Shown here: positions 6,500-13,398 of the stretch, one piece after another | Layout: each line of letters opens with the position of its first letter | Numbering within the stretch: the stretch's first letter is position 1 | NCBI GenBank assembly: GCA_049317345.1 | Contig: JBMOIL010000015.1 | Coordinates: 1 to 23,123, forward strand | Origin: Mxb001 sp049317345 | GTDB taxonomy: Bacteria; Actinomycetota; Actinomycetes; S36-B12 | Direction of reading: 5' to 3' | DNA: 23,123 nucleotides | Translations under genes and position numbers: made by a program | The notes under the pieces: model-generated | Told to the model about the DNA's origin: nothing | The model's input: the letters and a program-made list of their open reading frames with translations, nothing else | Database searches by the model: none

Positions 6500-6543
6500 C
6501 AAGAAGTCGCTCGAAACGAGGGGGCAACCGCCCCCGCCGAGCG

Positions 6544-6760
6544 GCCCGCCGAATCGGCAAGCCTCGACCGGGGCACCAACACCCGGACCCGAGGGGCGCC
6601 GTACCGGGGACCCACGTCAGGGCCCAACCCTGACGAGACGGACGCGACAGCCGGTCGCGGCCGGGAGGGCAAGGCCCTCCTGGGGCGAATCCCGTGTGCT
6701 CGCAGCACGCGGGTAGGGCGCTCTTCAGCCCGAGCCCGACAGCTCACCTGGGAGGCGGAC
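6544..6760 (+). promoter_or_regulatory. c-di-AMP riboswitch (ydaO/yuaA type)
   Basis: Structured leader of the NlpC/P60 gene. Conserved ydaO blocks are recognisable in order: GCCGAATC (about 6548), CCGGGGACCCA (about 6604-6614), GGGGCGAATC (about 6682-6691), CGGGTAGGG (about 6710-6718), CAGCCCGAGCCCGACAGCTC (6726-6745) and GGGAGGCGG at the 3' end. CCGCC at 6546-6550 can pair with GGCGG at 6754-6758 as the closing P1 helix. Several self-complementary segments lie between the blocks (for example GTCAGGG/CCCTGAC and GGAGGGC/GCCCTCC-like arms). In Actinobacteria this riboswitch typically controls resuscitation-promoting factors and NlpC/P60 hydrolases, turning them off when c-di-AMP is high. The 3' end lies only about 15 nt before the start codon, leaving room for the GGAAGAGGGA ribosome binding site. 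Outer boundaries are approximate. Confidence 0.88.
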
Positions 6761-6774
6761 GGAAGAGGGAGCGC

Positions 6775-7386
6775 ATGAGTCGCACGATCCGCAGCACTGC
6801 CCGTATGACCTCTCATCGCCTGACAACCGCACTTCTCGCGCCCGCATTCGTGGCCTCGGCCATCCTCGTGGGTGTACCGGTCGCAACCGCCGCACCGGCG
6901 CTGGCAGACAACTCGCCACGGGGGAGCATCCACGAGGATGCCAGTCGCCAGGCTGCAGCCGACTATCGCAAGAACGCACAGCGCGAGCGCGATTCACTCC
7001 AGGACGGCGATCGCATCCGCGCGCAGGTGGTGGAGCGAGCCCTCGCCCAGGTGGGGGACTCCTACGGATCCGGGGGCGACGGCCCCGACGTTTTCGACTG
7101 CTCAGGCCTCGTCGTCTACTCGTGGCGAGCGGCCGGCGTGAAGCTCACCCACTACAGCCGCGCCCAGTACGACGAGACGACACGCGTCTCGCTCAAGGAC
7201 GCCCGCCCCGGTGATCTCGCCTTCTACTTCGACAATGGCGCCCACCACGTGGCCATCTATATCGGCGACGGCAAGGTCGTGCACGCATCCGACTACGGCA
7301 TCGGCGTCGTCAAGGGCGTGGTCAAGGGCACCCCGTGGACCAACACGCACTTCACCGGCATGGGTCGCGTCAATCTCGAGGGGTAA
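6775..7386 (+). CDS. Secreted NlpC/P60 cell-wall endopeptidase
   Basis: 203 aa. Predicted to cleave peptide stems of peptidoglycan outside the membrane. Seen: a signal peptide of about 44 residues (basic start, hydrophobic LLAPAFVASAILVGVPVATA, Ala-x-Ala-type end at PALA), a short charged linker (51-80), then one NlpC/P60 domain with catalytic C109 in VFDCSGLVVYSW, H158 in HHVAIYIGDG and the third polar residue H170 in KVVHAS. No extra binding domain (LysM, SH3, RPF) is present, so this is a minimal hydrolase. The ATG at 6775 is chosen because of the GGAAGAGGGA ribosome binding site 4-14 nt upstream, although the frame is open further back through the riboswitch. It is controlled by the c-di-AMP riboswitch upstream. 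It converges with the DUF4446 gene, 9 bp away. Confidence 0.95.
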   Translation: MSRTIRSTARMTSHRLTTALLAPAFVASAILVGVPVATAAPALADNSPRGSIHEDASRQAAADYRKNAQRERDSLQDGDRIRAQVVERALAQVGDSYGSGGDGPDVFDCSGLVVYSWRAAGVKLTHYSRAQYDETTRVSLKDARPGDLAFYFDNGAHHVAIYIGDGKVVHASDYGIGVVKGVVKGTPWTNTHFTGMGRVNLEG

Positions 7387-7401
7387 CGGTCGCCGTTACT
7401 C
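7381..7401. terminator. Small bidirectional hairpin containing both convergent stop codons
   Basis: GTAACGG (7383-7389), TCG loop, CCGTTAC (7393-7399) form a perfect 7-bp stem, extendable by one wobble and one G-C pair. The left arm contains the TAA of the NlpC/P60 gene (7384-7386) and the right arm, read in reverse, the TAA of the DUF4446 gene (7396-7398). Confidence 0.55.
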
Positions 7402-7893
7402 CATGCGACCGCGAGGGATGCTCGCCACCGCGTCGGCGACGGCAGCAGACTCCTCGGGGGAGAGATTCACCTCGGCCATGCCACCGCGAAGCTGCTTGAT
7501 GTAACTGCGGGACTCGCTGCGAGCATGGACCGACGTGAGGACGAAGCCATTGCCGTGGTCATCGACCAGGGCGGCGCTGAAAGACATGCGCCCGCCCATG
7601 TCACCGAACGCGTCGTAGCGGACGACGCCGACGTGGCGAACCGCCATCTGGAGTTCCCGCTGCGTCGAGCGCAACTCATCGGCTAGCCGAGCGACGTCAT
7701 CCCTCAGATCCTCGACCTCTTCGGTCTTGCGCGCCACGACCTCCACGAAGGAGGCCCGGCCATCCGCTGCGGAGAGGACGGCATATTGGCTCTTCATGCG
7801 ACCGGTGCGCAGGGCCAGGACGACGGCGAGCGCGAGGGCGACCAGGGCGACCGCTCCTACGACGATGACGCCCATCTGCGCATCCCAGGTCAC
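7396..7893 (-). CDS. DUF4446 family membrane-anchored protein
   Basis: 165 aa. The function of the family is unknown. Seen: one N-terminal transmembrane segment (about 8-28, VIVVGAVALVALALAVVLAL), a predicted coiled coil (about 50-86, charged heptad-like KTEEVEDLRDDVARLADEL), then the family signature VRYDAFGDMGGRMSFSAALV (91-110), VLTSVHAR and LSPEE near the end. So it is probably a bitopic membrane protein with a cytoplasmic coiled coil and a small globular domain. In many actinomycetes DUF4446 genes lie near pheA/serS; here serS is 3.2 kb away. The start is GTG at 7893 with a TAGGCT box 6 nt upstream. It is divergent from the channel-like gene 43 bp away. Confidence 0.9.
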   Translation of the reverse strand: MTWDAQMGVIVVGAVALVALALAVVLALRTGRMKSQYAVLSAADGRASFVEVVARKTEEVEDLRDDVARLADELRSTQRELQMAVRHVGVVRYDAFGDMGGRMSFSAALVDDHGNGFVLTSVHARSESRSYIKQLRGGMAEVNLSPEESAAVADAVASIPRGRME

Positions 7894-7899
7894 CGCTGC

Positions 7900-7905
7900 A
7901 GCCTA
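7900..7905 (-). promoter_or_regulatory. -10 box of leaderless DUF4446 gene
   Basis: TAGGCT on the minus strand, with a 6-nt spacer (GCAGCG) to the GTG at 7893. It faces away from the -10 box of the divergent gene at 7925, with 19 bp between them, so the two -35 regions must overlap the opposite promoter. Confidence 0.55.
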
Positions 7906-7924
7906 GTGGGGACATACCCACCAC

Positions 7925-7930
7925 TATCCT
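7925..7930 (+). promoter_or_regulatory. -10 box of leaderless channel-like gene
   Basis: TATCCT, with a 6-nt spacer (CAAGGC) to the GTG at 7937. It is one of the best TAnnnT matches in the window. Confidence 0.6.
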
Positions 7931-7936
7931 CAAGGC

Positions 7937-9256
7937 GTGACGTGGGCACTCGAAGCCGGGCTCGAGTCCTGGGGTCCCATTGCGCGGGCCGTGCCCTTCC
8001 TCATCGGTGTCGCGCTCCTCATCAGCGCGGGCATGAGCATCGTCCGCACGATGGTGATCCCCCGCATCACGGTCTCGTGGCTCTTCGCCATCATCATCAG
8101 AAGCACGGATGCAGTCTTCACGGGCGCTGCGCGGATGATGCGGACCTACCAAGCACGCGATCGAGTGCTGGCATGGAGCGGACCGCTCGGCATCGTGGCG
8201 GCCCTCTTCGTCTGGCTCCTGTTCTTCCTCACCGCATACGCGCTCATGATCTTCGGCATCACGGATGTGAGCATCAACGACGCATTCCTTCAGGCAGGTT
8301 CCGGCCTGCTGACCCTGGGGCTCATCGGCACGCCGGGCAAGAGCGTGACGATCCTCGACTTCGTCGCAGCCATGACCGGTCCTGCTGTCATCGCACTACT
8401 CATCGGCTTCCTCCCGACGCTCTATCAGTCCTACCTTGCGCGTGAGTCTCGAGTACTGCTCGATACCTCGTTGAGCGGTGCGCCCGAGTGGGGACCAGAG
8501 TTCCTCGTGCGCGTCAAGATGCTCGAGGGCGAAGGCGATGTCCCGACGATCTTTGCCCAGTGGGTCCCCTGGGCGGCTCAGGTGCGCCTCACCCAGACGC
8601 TTTATCCCTCGCTCAGCCGCTTCCGGTCGGCCGTCAGCACCCGCAATTGGCTGATCGCCCTGATGTCCACCCTGGACGCGGCGGCGCTGACCACCGCGAT
8701 ATCCAAGGACCCACCGGATCCGCGGACGGTCACGCTGCTCCAGGAGGGCACCCAGGCCATCCTGTCGATTGATGCCGCGGAAATCGCGCTCTCTTCGCTC
8801 ATTCGCCTGCAGTCCTGGAAGCGCCGAGTCGAGACGACGCTGAGCGTCTTCGGTGTCACCGAACGAGATCCAGCCAAGCCCGGGGAGCCGCGCGACATGG
8901 ACTCCTACCTGCCGCACGGTATGCAGGCGGTCTCCGAGGCAGTGACCCTCGACAGCCTCCGCGGCCAGGTCCCCGCCACGCGCAAGGTGCTCATCACCTA
9001 CGGGACACGCGAGTCGACATTGACACGCGAAGAGTTCGACTACGCGCTCGACTACCTCGAGTCAGCGGGGGTCACCATCGAGCGCAACAGGGACGATGCC
9101 TTCGAAGTCTTCCGCCGTATTCGTGGCCGGTACGAGTCGGCGGTGTACCACCTCGCGCAGCGCTTCTACCTCACGCCGGCGCCGTGGTCCGGCCCGCGCG
9201 ATCCCGCGACGCCCGTGATCTGGCCCACCCTGGCCGCGCGGCTGTCGGATTCCTAG
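7937..9256 (+). CDS. Integral membrane protein with a channel-like N-terminal region
   Basis: 439 aa, family not recognised with certainty. Seen: hydrophobic segments at about 18-40, 83-107 and 140-165. Between the last two is a re-entrant-looking stretch (112-131, INDAFLQAGSGLLTLGLIGT) that resembles the pore helix and selectivity filter of two-TM potassium channels, with TLGLIG where TVGYGD would be. The following segment (VAAMTGPAVIALLIGFLPTLYQSYL) also looks like an inner pore helix. Residues 170-439 are soluble, mostly helical, with no nucleotide-binding motif seen, and would be a cytoplasmic domain. The filter is not a functional K+ filter, so conduction, if any, is of another kind. The start is GTG at 7937 (leaderless pattern). 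An alternative is a non-channel membrane protein of unknown role. Confidence 0.85.
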   Translation: MTWALEAGLESWGPIARAVPFLIGVALLISAGMSIVRTMVIPRITVSWLFAIIIRSTDAVFTGAARMMRTYQARDRVLAWSGPLGIVAALFVWLLFFLTAYALMIFGITDVSINDAFLQAGSGLLTLGLIGTPGKSVTILDFVAAMTGPAVIALLIGFLPTLYQSYLARESRVLLDTSLSGAPEWGPEFLVRVKMLEGEGDVPTIFAQWVPWAAQVRLTQTLYPSLSRFRSAVSTRNWLIALMSTLDAAALTTAISKDPPDPRTVTLLQEGTQAILSIDAAEIALSSLIRLQSWKRRVETTLSVFGVTERDPAKPGEPRDMDSYLPHGMQAVSEAVTLDSLRGQVPATRKVLITYGTRESTLTREEFDYALDYLESAGVTIERNRDDAFEVFRRIRGRYESAVYHLAQRFYLTPAPWSGPRDPATPVIWPTLAARLSDS

Positions 9257-9327
9257 TGCTGGTGTCGGCCGCCGTACTCACTGCACTCGCTGCGTGGACC
9301 CTGGTGGAGTTCATCCAGGCGTGAGAC

Positions 9328-10242
9328 TCAGCGCAGGGTGATCTGGCGGTTCTGCAGGCCCGCGCGGGCACGGCGCTCCTGCGACGTGAGCGGCTCGGCG
9401 GATGCCATCGCTGCGGAGAGCCGCTGCCCAAATTCGGCGGCGGCCGACTCGGTGTCGGCGGCACTCGTGCCCTCGGTCAACTCCCACACCGGGACGAGCA
9501 AGCCGTCCGCGCGGAATGAACCAACGAAGCGCGACGGCACACCGACGAGCGAGCTACCCCCTGCGGCGTGTAGGCGAGCGAGGGCGTCGAGCAGCTTCTC
9601 CTCAGGCTGCGGCATCACCCAGCGCAGGAAGACCTTGTCGCCCATTTGCACCCAGTACGCCGCATCGACCGACTTCAGGCGCACGGTCGGCATGACCTTG
9701 CTGTTGGCACGGTCGAGCGAGTCGCGGACCCCGGGCGCGTCGGCACTGGCCTCATCGGCCATCCAGTAGTCGAAGTCGTCGTGGATCGTGACGTCGAGAG
9801 GTACGTCGGCGATGAAGTCCTGCAGGCGGGGCCCGGGGCCGGGCAGACCGACCGGAGGCACGGGCGTGCCCGGCTCGCTCTCCAGCGCGCGCAGGAGGGC
9901 ATCGGCCGCGTCACGGCTGGGGTCGCCGGAGCCCGTGGTCACCTGGAGGGCGAGGTAGATGTCGCCGTTGTCGCGCACAAGGGCGGGCCACGCCAGGGGC
10001 AGCACCGTGGTGAGGATGACGCGGCGATCCGTGGCGTCCTTGAGCGTGAGGGGTGCAGTGGCGGCCGGCACGATCTCGCGGAAGGCCACCCAGTCGCACT
10101 CGCTCGCCAGTCCTTCGAAGGGGCGGGAGACGTGGGCCACAGCCTCGCGGTTGCGCGCCTTTCCGTGGCACGCCTTGTAGCGCTTGCCGGAGCCGCAGGG
10201 GCAGGGTTCGCGCAGGCCGACTACTGCAATGTCCTCAGTCAC
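9328..10242 (-). CDS. SEC-C motif / DUF5926 family protein
   Basis: 304 aa, cytosolic. Seen: an N-terminal SEC-C zinc-binding motif CPCGSGKRYKACHG with C14, C16, C25 and H26, the same element that ends SecA but here at the N-terminus. It is followed by the DUF5926 body with RPFEGLASECDWVAFREIVP and the PAATAPLTL stretch, which I recognise from the streptomycete homologues. Function is unknown; some databases name such proteins SecA-like or topoisomerase only through the SEC-C motif, and there is no ATPase domain here. The start is GTG at 10242 with a TAGAGT box 6 nt upstream, inside the end of the FAD-linked oxidase gene; the two genes overlap by 8 bp. The 71 bp between its stop and the upstream membrane-protein gene hold no good terminator. 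Confidence 0.9.
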   Translation of the reverse strand: MTEDIAVVGLREPCPCGSGKRYKACHGKARNREAVAHVSRPFEGLASECDWVAFREIVPAATAPLTLKDATDRRVILTTVLPLAWPALVRDNGDIYLALQVTTGSGDPSRDAADALLRALESEPGTPVPPVGLPGPGPRLQDFIADVPLDVTIHDDFDYWMADEASADAPGVRDSLDRANSKVMPTVRLKSVDAAYWVQMGDKVFLRWVMPQPEEKLLDALARLHAAGGSSLVGVPSRFVGSFRADGLLVPVWELTEGTSAADTESAAAEFGQRLSAAMASAEPLTSQERRARAGLQNRQITLR

Positions 10243-11626
10243 CCCGAGACTCTAACGGCAGGAGCACACCTGGGTTCATGATCCCCTGCGGGTCGAGGGC
10301 GCCCTTGATCGCACGCATGGCCGCGATCTCCGCGGGGGAGCGCGACATGTGCAGATGATGGCTCTTGGCGCGTCCGATGCCGTGCTCTGCAGAAACGCTG
10401 CCACCGAACTCGCTTACGGCGCCAAGCACGATCATGTCGACGGCCTCGTCATCCAGCGCGGGACCGGCGATCTCGACGTGGATATTGCCGTCGCCGAGAT
10501 GGCCGAAGACGCCGAAGGCGATGACGCCGGGGTAGGCCTCCACCCGCTCGCGCAGGAGTGCCGCGCATGTCGCGAGATCACGCAGGGGCACGGAGATGTC
10601 GAGCTTGTGTGCGGGCGGTGCACCCTGCTCGGCGGCGTACGCCGTGAAGACCTGGCCCTGGAGCTCGCGGTAGGTCCAGAGTCGGGCTCTCTCGGTCGCG
10701 TCCAGGCCGACGACGACGTCGAGGCCGTCGAGGACGTCAGGGTCGAATCCGTCACCTTCGCCGCCGTCGGCGACCTCGAGGAGCAGGGTCAGGGGGTGCG
10801 TCTGCTCAAGCGGCCACGGCAGACCCGACATCCGCATCGCCAGCTCGAGGCCCGTGCGATCGGTGACCTCAGCGGCGAGGAGGGTGAAGCCCGGGCGCAC
10901 CGCGGAGTGCATGAGTTGGAGGGCCTCGTCGTAGGTCTCGATTCCGAGAAGGGCCACCGACGAGGGGGCGTGAGGCCGGTGGAGGCGCAGGCGCACGGCC
11001 GTGATGACGCCGAGGGTGCCCTCGCTGCCCGTGAGCAGGGAGGCGAGGTCATAGCCGGTGTTGTCCTTGGGAAGGCCGGCGAGGTGCTCGACGATGCTGC
11101 CGTCAGGCAGGACAGCCTCGATGCCGACCACCTGTGCGCGCGTCATGCCGTGCGCGATGACGCGGATGCCCCCGGCGTTGGTCGCGACCGTGCCGCCGAT
11201 GGTCGCCGAGTCGCGGGCAGCGAGATCCACGCCGTACTCCCAGCCGTGCTGCGCGACGTAGCGATGCAGGTCGCCCAGAGTCACCCCGGCGCCGACAGTG
11301 ACCTGGCCGCTCACCTCGTCAATGGGGTCCAGCCGCGTGAGTCGGCGCGTGGAGACGATGACGGGCAGGGGATCGCTCTGCGCGTCGGGCACCCCGCCCG
11401 CGACGAGGCCGGTGTTGCCCCCCTGCGGGATGACGGGTACGCCATCGCGTGCGCAGTCCGCCACGACAGCCGCGACCTCTGCGGTGCTCGCGGGACGGAG
11501 GACGGCCAGGGCCGGTCCACCCCAGCGACCCCCCCAGTCGGTGGTGAAGGACTCGGTGAGGGCCGGATCCGTGAGGCAGTGGTCGGGGCCTACGACGTCA
11601 GCCAGGCGCTTGAGGAGATCGCTCAC
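10235..11626 (-). CDS. FAD-linked oxidase, GlcD / D-2-hydroxyacid dehydrogenase type
   Basis: 463 aa flavoprotein predicted to oxidise a D-2-hydroxyacid (glycolate, D-lactate or D-2-hydroxyglutarate). Seen: an FAD-binding PCMH domain (about 38-215) with the pyrophosphate loop PQGGNTGLVAGG (67-78), ATIGGTVATNAGG (141-153) and GSEGTLGVIT (200-209), then the FAD-oxidase C-terminal domain with HKLDISVPL, FGHLGDGNIH and SAEHGIGRAK, the last two carrying the substrate/metal histidines. There is no iron-sulfur partner (GlcF) nearby, so it acts alone or with a distant partner. The substrate is undecided. The start is GTG at 11626, which gives the family's usual N-terminus (LLKRLADVVGPD). The frame is open 63 codons further back, but those residues do not resemble the family. 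The CAGGAT box 6 nt upstream fits leaderless expression. Confidence 0.93.
   Translation of the reverse strand: MSDLLKRLADVVGPDHCLTDPALTESFTTDWGGRWGGPALAVLRPASTAEVAAVVADCARDGVPVIPQGGNTGLVAGGVPDAQSDPLPVIVSTRRLTRLDPIDEVSGQVTVGAGVTLGDLHRYVAQHGWEYGVDLAARDSATIGGTVATNAGGIRVIAHGMTRAQVVGIEAVLPDGSIVEHLAGLPKDNTGYDLASLLTGSEGTLGVITAVRLRLHRPHAPSSVALLGIETYDEALQLMHSAVRPGFTLLAAEVTDRTGLELAMRMSGLPWPLEQTHPLTLLLEVADGGEGDGFDPDVLDGLDVVVGLDATERARLWTYRELQGQVFTAYAAEQGAPPAHKLDISVPLRDLATCAALLRERVEAYPGVIAFGVFGHLGDGNIHVEIAGPALDDEAVDMIVLGAVSEFGGSVSAEHGIGRAKSHHLHMSRSPAEIAAMRAIKGALDPQGIMNPGVLLPLESRGD
10249..10254 (-). promoter_or_regulatory. -10 box of leaderless DUF5926 gene
   Basis: TAGAGT on the minus strand with a 6-nt spacer (CTCGGG) to the GTG at 10242. 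It lies within the last codons of the FAD-linked oxidase gene and would be an internal promoter of the two-gene unit. Confidence 0.5.
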
Positions 11627-11632
11627 GAGGCC

Positions 11633-11638
11633 ATCCTG
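11633..11638 (-). promoter_or_regulatory. -10 box of leaderless FAD-linked oxidase
   Basis: CAGGAT on the minus strand with a 6-nt spacer (GGCCTC) to the GTG at 11626. It matches at positions 2 and 6 only, and the fixed spacing is the main support. Confidence 0.35.
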
Positions 11639-11749
11639 CACGAGAGGAGGCCCGAGGGAATTCTGGGAGTTCCACCGGACTTGACGAGACCCACGAGGAA
11701 ATCCAGACATTCGGGGTGCATCGCGGTGTCCCCTCTGTGAGTATCGGAA

Positions 11750-11791
11750 CGCCGCCCGAGGTGGGCGGCGCGAGCCCTCCGAATGGGGGGC
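11750..11791 (+). promoter_or_regulatory. Two stacked hairpins in the leader of the secreted-protein gene
   Basis: CGCCGCCC (11750-11757) pairs with GGGCGGCG (11763-11770) across a 5-nt loop. Next to it, GCCCTCC (11774-11780) pairs with GGGGGGC (11785-11791) across GAAT. They end 13 nt before the GGAGG ribosome binding site (11805-11809) of the gene at 11814. They could stabilise the mRNA or modulate ribosome access. The rest of the 187-bp divergent gap (11627-11813) shows only an imperfect repeat GGAATTC/GAGTTCC around 11658-11675. Confidence 0.4.
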
Positions 11792-11813
11792 CGAAGTCCA
11801 CCCCGGAGGTTCC

Positions 11814-12473
11814 ATGAATTTCGGAAAGAAGCTCGTCAGCGTCGCCGCTGGCGTCGCCCTGGTCGCCGGCGCCGGTCTTGCCGCGTCAGCTCCCGCTCAG
11901 GCGAAGCCCCTGCCCAAGACGGGCGGCAAGACCATCATCGATTTCAAGCCTGAAATTGTCGGCGCTCTCGTGGCCGCTGGCATCAGGATCACGGCGGGAT
12001 CGCCGGCCACCCTTGCCACCACGCCAAAGGTCATCCTGGGCTTCCCCGTGACCGGAGCATCGGGCAACGGGATTACCCACTCCGGCTCCGTCACCTTTGC
12101 GTCGACGGCAAACCCTGCTGGCATTAAGGGCGACAACCCGGTCATCACACTTAACGATGACAACACCGCCACGATCACCGTGTCCGTCTCTGGCAATCCC
12201 GTGCCACTGCTCGTCGTCAAGCACGACAAGATCAAGCGCTCGCAGTGGAAGATCGACAAGAGCCACTCCAAGTGGATCGTCAAGCGCACCGTTGCCATCG
12301 GCGGCGCTGTGCACCTCACGTCGAGCCAGCCGATCGTCGACCTGCTCAACAGCGCTCTTGGTGTCACCGTCTTCCAGGCAGACCTGGGCCTTGGCGCCTC
12401 GCGCACGACTGTGTCCGAGGTGAAGACCTGCAAGGCCAACACCGTCAAGGCGTGCAAGGCAGCTCAGGGCTGA
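11814..12473 (+). CDS. Small secreted protein of unknown function
   Basis: 219 aa. Seen: a textbook signal peptide (MNFGKKLVSV, hydrophobic 8-25, cleavage after AQA at residue 30) and a mature beta-rich domain starting GGKTIIDFKPEIV, with TTPKVILGFPVTG and the stretch NGITHSGSVTF. The order (a strand with a FKPE/LDP-like motif, an Ala/Gly linker with PA, a FPVTG strand, an I-x-HSG motif) recalls secreted actinobacterial proteins sometimes grouped with HtaA-like domains, but I cannot place it firmly. The C-terminus is lysine-rich with two cysteines (C206, C214) that could form a disulfide. There is no sortase signal, lipobox or transmembrane tail, so it should be released. A strong GGAGG ribosome binding site and a perfect terminator suggest good, self-contained expression. 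Confidence 0.85.
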   Translation: MNFGKKLVSVAAGVALVAGAGLAASAPAQAKPLPKTGGKTIIDFKPEIVGALVAAGIRITAGSPATLATTPKVILGFPVTGASGNGITHSGSVTFASTANPAGIKGDNPVITLNDDNTATITVSVSGNPVPLLVVKHDKIKRSQWKIDKSHSKWIVKRTVAIGGAVHLTSSQPIVDLLNSALGVTVFQADLGLGASRTTVSEVKTCKANTVKACKAAQG

Positions 12474-12485
12474 CCTCATCGCCAG

Positions 12486-12521
12486 AGTGTGGGCCCGGGC
12501 CTTGTGGCCCGGGCCCACACT
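12486..12521 (+). terminator. Perfect 16-bp hairpin terminator
   Basis: The arms at 12486-12501 and 12506-12521 are exactly complementary over 16 bp with a TTGT loop. They begin 13 nt after the stop of the secreted-protein gene. There is no T-tract. The stem is almost all G-C (a GGGCCCGGGCC core) and ends 30 bp before the next start codon. Confidence 0.85.
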
Positions 12522-12538
12522 GCATTGGGGCACCGGCG

Positions 12539-12544
12539 CATACT
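12539..12544 (+). promoter_or_regulatory. -10 box of leaderless polysaccharide deacetylase gene
   Basis: CATACT with a 6-nt spacer (TGGCGG) to the GTG at 12551. It lies just after the terminator hairpin of the previous gene. Confidence 0.45.
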
Positions 12545-12550
12545 TGGCGG

Positions 12551-13213
12551 GTGCGCCGTTTATCGGTCCTCGCCCTCGCCGCTCTACTTGCATTTGCCGC
12601 CGCTCCGGTTGCGAGCGCTCAGGCAATGCCGGTCACCTACCGGGTGGACACCAAGGACCCGGTGGTCTTCATCACGATCGATGACGGAATCGTCGCGTCC
12701 AAGGCGGGGCTGGAGTACGTCGAGAAGCACCGCATTCCGATTACGAGTTTCCTCACCTCATCCCAGGTCACCGACAGCAAGGTGCGCTACTTCGAGCGAA
12801 TCTCGAAGTGGGGCTCGGTGCAGAACCACACCACGACACACGCGAGCCTCGCTACCAGTAGCGCGGCCCTCATCAAGTCCCAGGTGTGCCCCGTGCAGGT
12901 CGACTTCCGCCGTACCTTCGGCACCAAGCCCTGGATGCTTCGCCCGCCCTATGGGGCGGGGCCTGACGGTCATGTGTTGCATGAAGTCGTACGCAGCTGC
13001 CACATCACCGACATCGTCATGTGGGACACCGTCGTGGAGCAGGGCCGCATTAGCTATCGCTTTGGCGACGGGCTGAATCCAGGCTCAGTGATCCTGCTGC
13101 ACTACTCGGCGAATCTCTCCGCCGACCTCAAAGTGGCAGTGACCGCCGCTCGAGCGAGGGGATTGAAGCCGGCGAATCTCGCGGAGTACCTCACCCCTCC
13201 GATTAAGCCCTAG
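12551..13213 (+). CDS. Secreted polysaccharide deacetylase (CE4 / NodB fold)
   Basis: 220 aa, exported. Predicted metal-dependent deacetylase of N-acetylated sugars in peptidoglycan or another surface glycan. Seen: a signal peptide (VRRLSVLALAALLAFAAAPVASA, cleavage after residue 23), motif 1 TIDDG (42-46) with catalytic-base and metal aspartates, motif 2 HTTTH (H93, H97, metal), motif 3 RPPYG (131-135), a motif-4 region around MWDT (157-160) and motif 5 LLHYS (182-186). All five CE4 motifs are present in a compact single domain. Motif 1 has I in place of the usual F. The GTG at 12551 is chosen because the signal peptide starts there; the frame runs open far upstream through the previous gene. 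The substrate is unknown. It lies among other exported proteins. Confidence 0.92.
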   Translation: MRRLSVLALAALLAFAAAPVASAQAMPVTYRVDTKDPVVFITIDDGIVASKAGLEYVEKHRIPITSFLTSSQVTDSKVRYFERISKWGSVQNHTTTHASLATSSAALIKSQVCPVQVDFRRTFGTKPWMLRPPYGAGPDGHVLHEVVRSCHITDIVMWDTVVEQGRISYRFGDGLNPGSVILLHYSANLSADLKVAVTAARARGLKPANLAEYLTPPIKP

Positions 13214-13258
13214 GGACAGTCACGCGATTGGAGGCGTCGACCGCCCCCACCTGATTCC

Positions 13259-13308
13259 TTCACTAGGTGTGTTCACTCACATGGCTGACATGGTTCCCAT
13301 AGGTTCCC
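13259..13308 (+). repeat. Cluster of three short direct repeats in the gap before the lipoprotein
   Basis: In the 197-bp gap 13214-13410 three hexa- or heptamers are each repeated once: TTCACT at 13259 and 13272 (13-bp period), ACATGG at 13279 and 13288 (9-bp period) and GGTTCCC at 13292 and 13302 (10-bp period). They lie about 100-150 bp upstream of the lipoprotein start and might be activator sites. The rest of the gap shows no gene and no clear terminator for the deacetylase. Confidence 0.3.
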
Positions 13309-13398
13309 GTGCTACAGGATTTGCCGGGCTCTTCGATTGCCTCGGCACTGTTTAGGTTGGCTGGGTCATGGGGTTCGATACTTGGGGCACAGTGGGCC

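Noticed and set aside
9256..9324. 22-residue hydrophobic micro-ORF (starts GTG overlapping the stop of the channel-like gene, sequence like a single membrane segment)
   Set aside because: It has the look of a small membrane peptide coupled by TAGTG, but there is no ribosome binding site, the length is easily reached by chance, and nothing else supports it. Worth a look only if homologues conserve it.
10349..11740. 463-codon open frame opposite the FAD-linked oxidase
   Set aside because: Mirror of a strongly supported gene, with no family motif.
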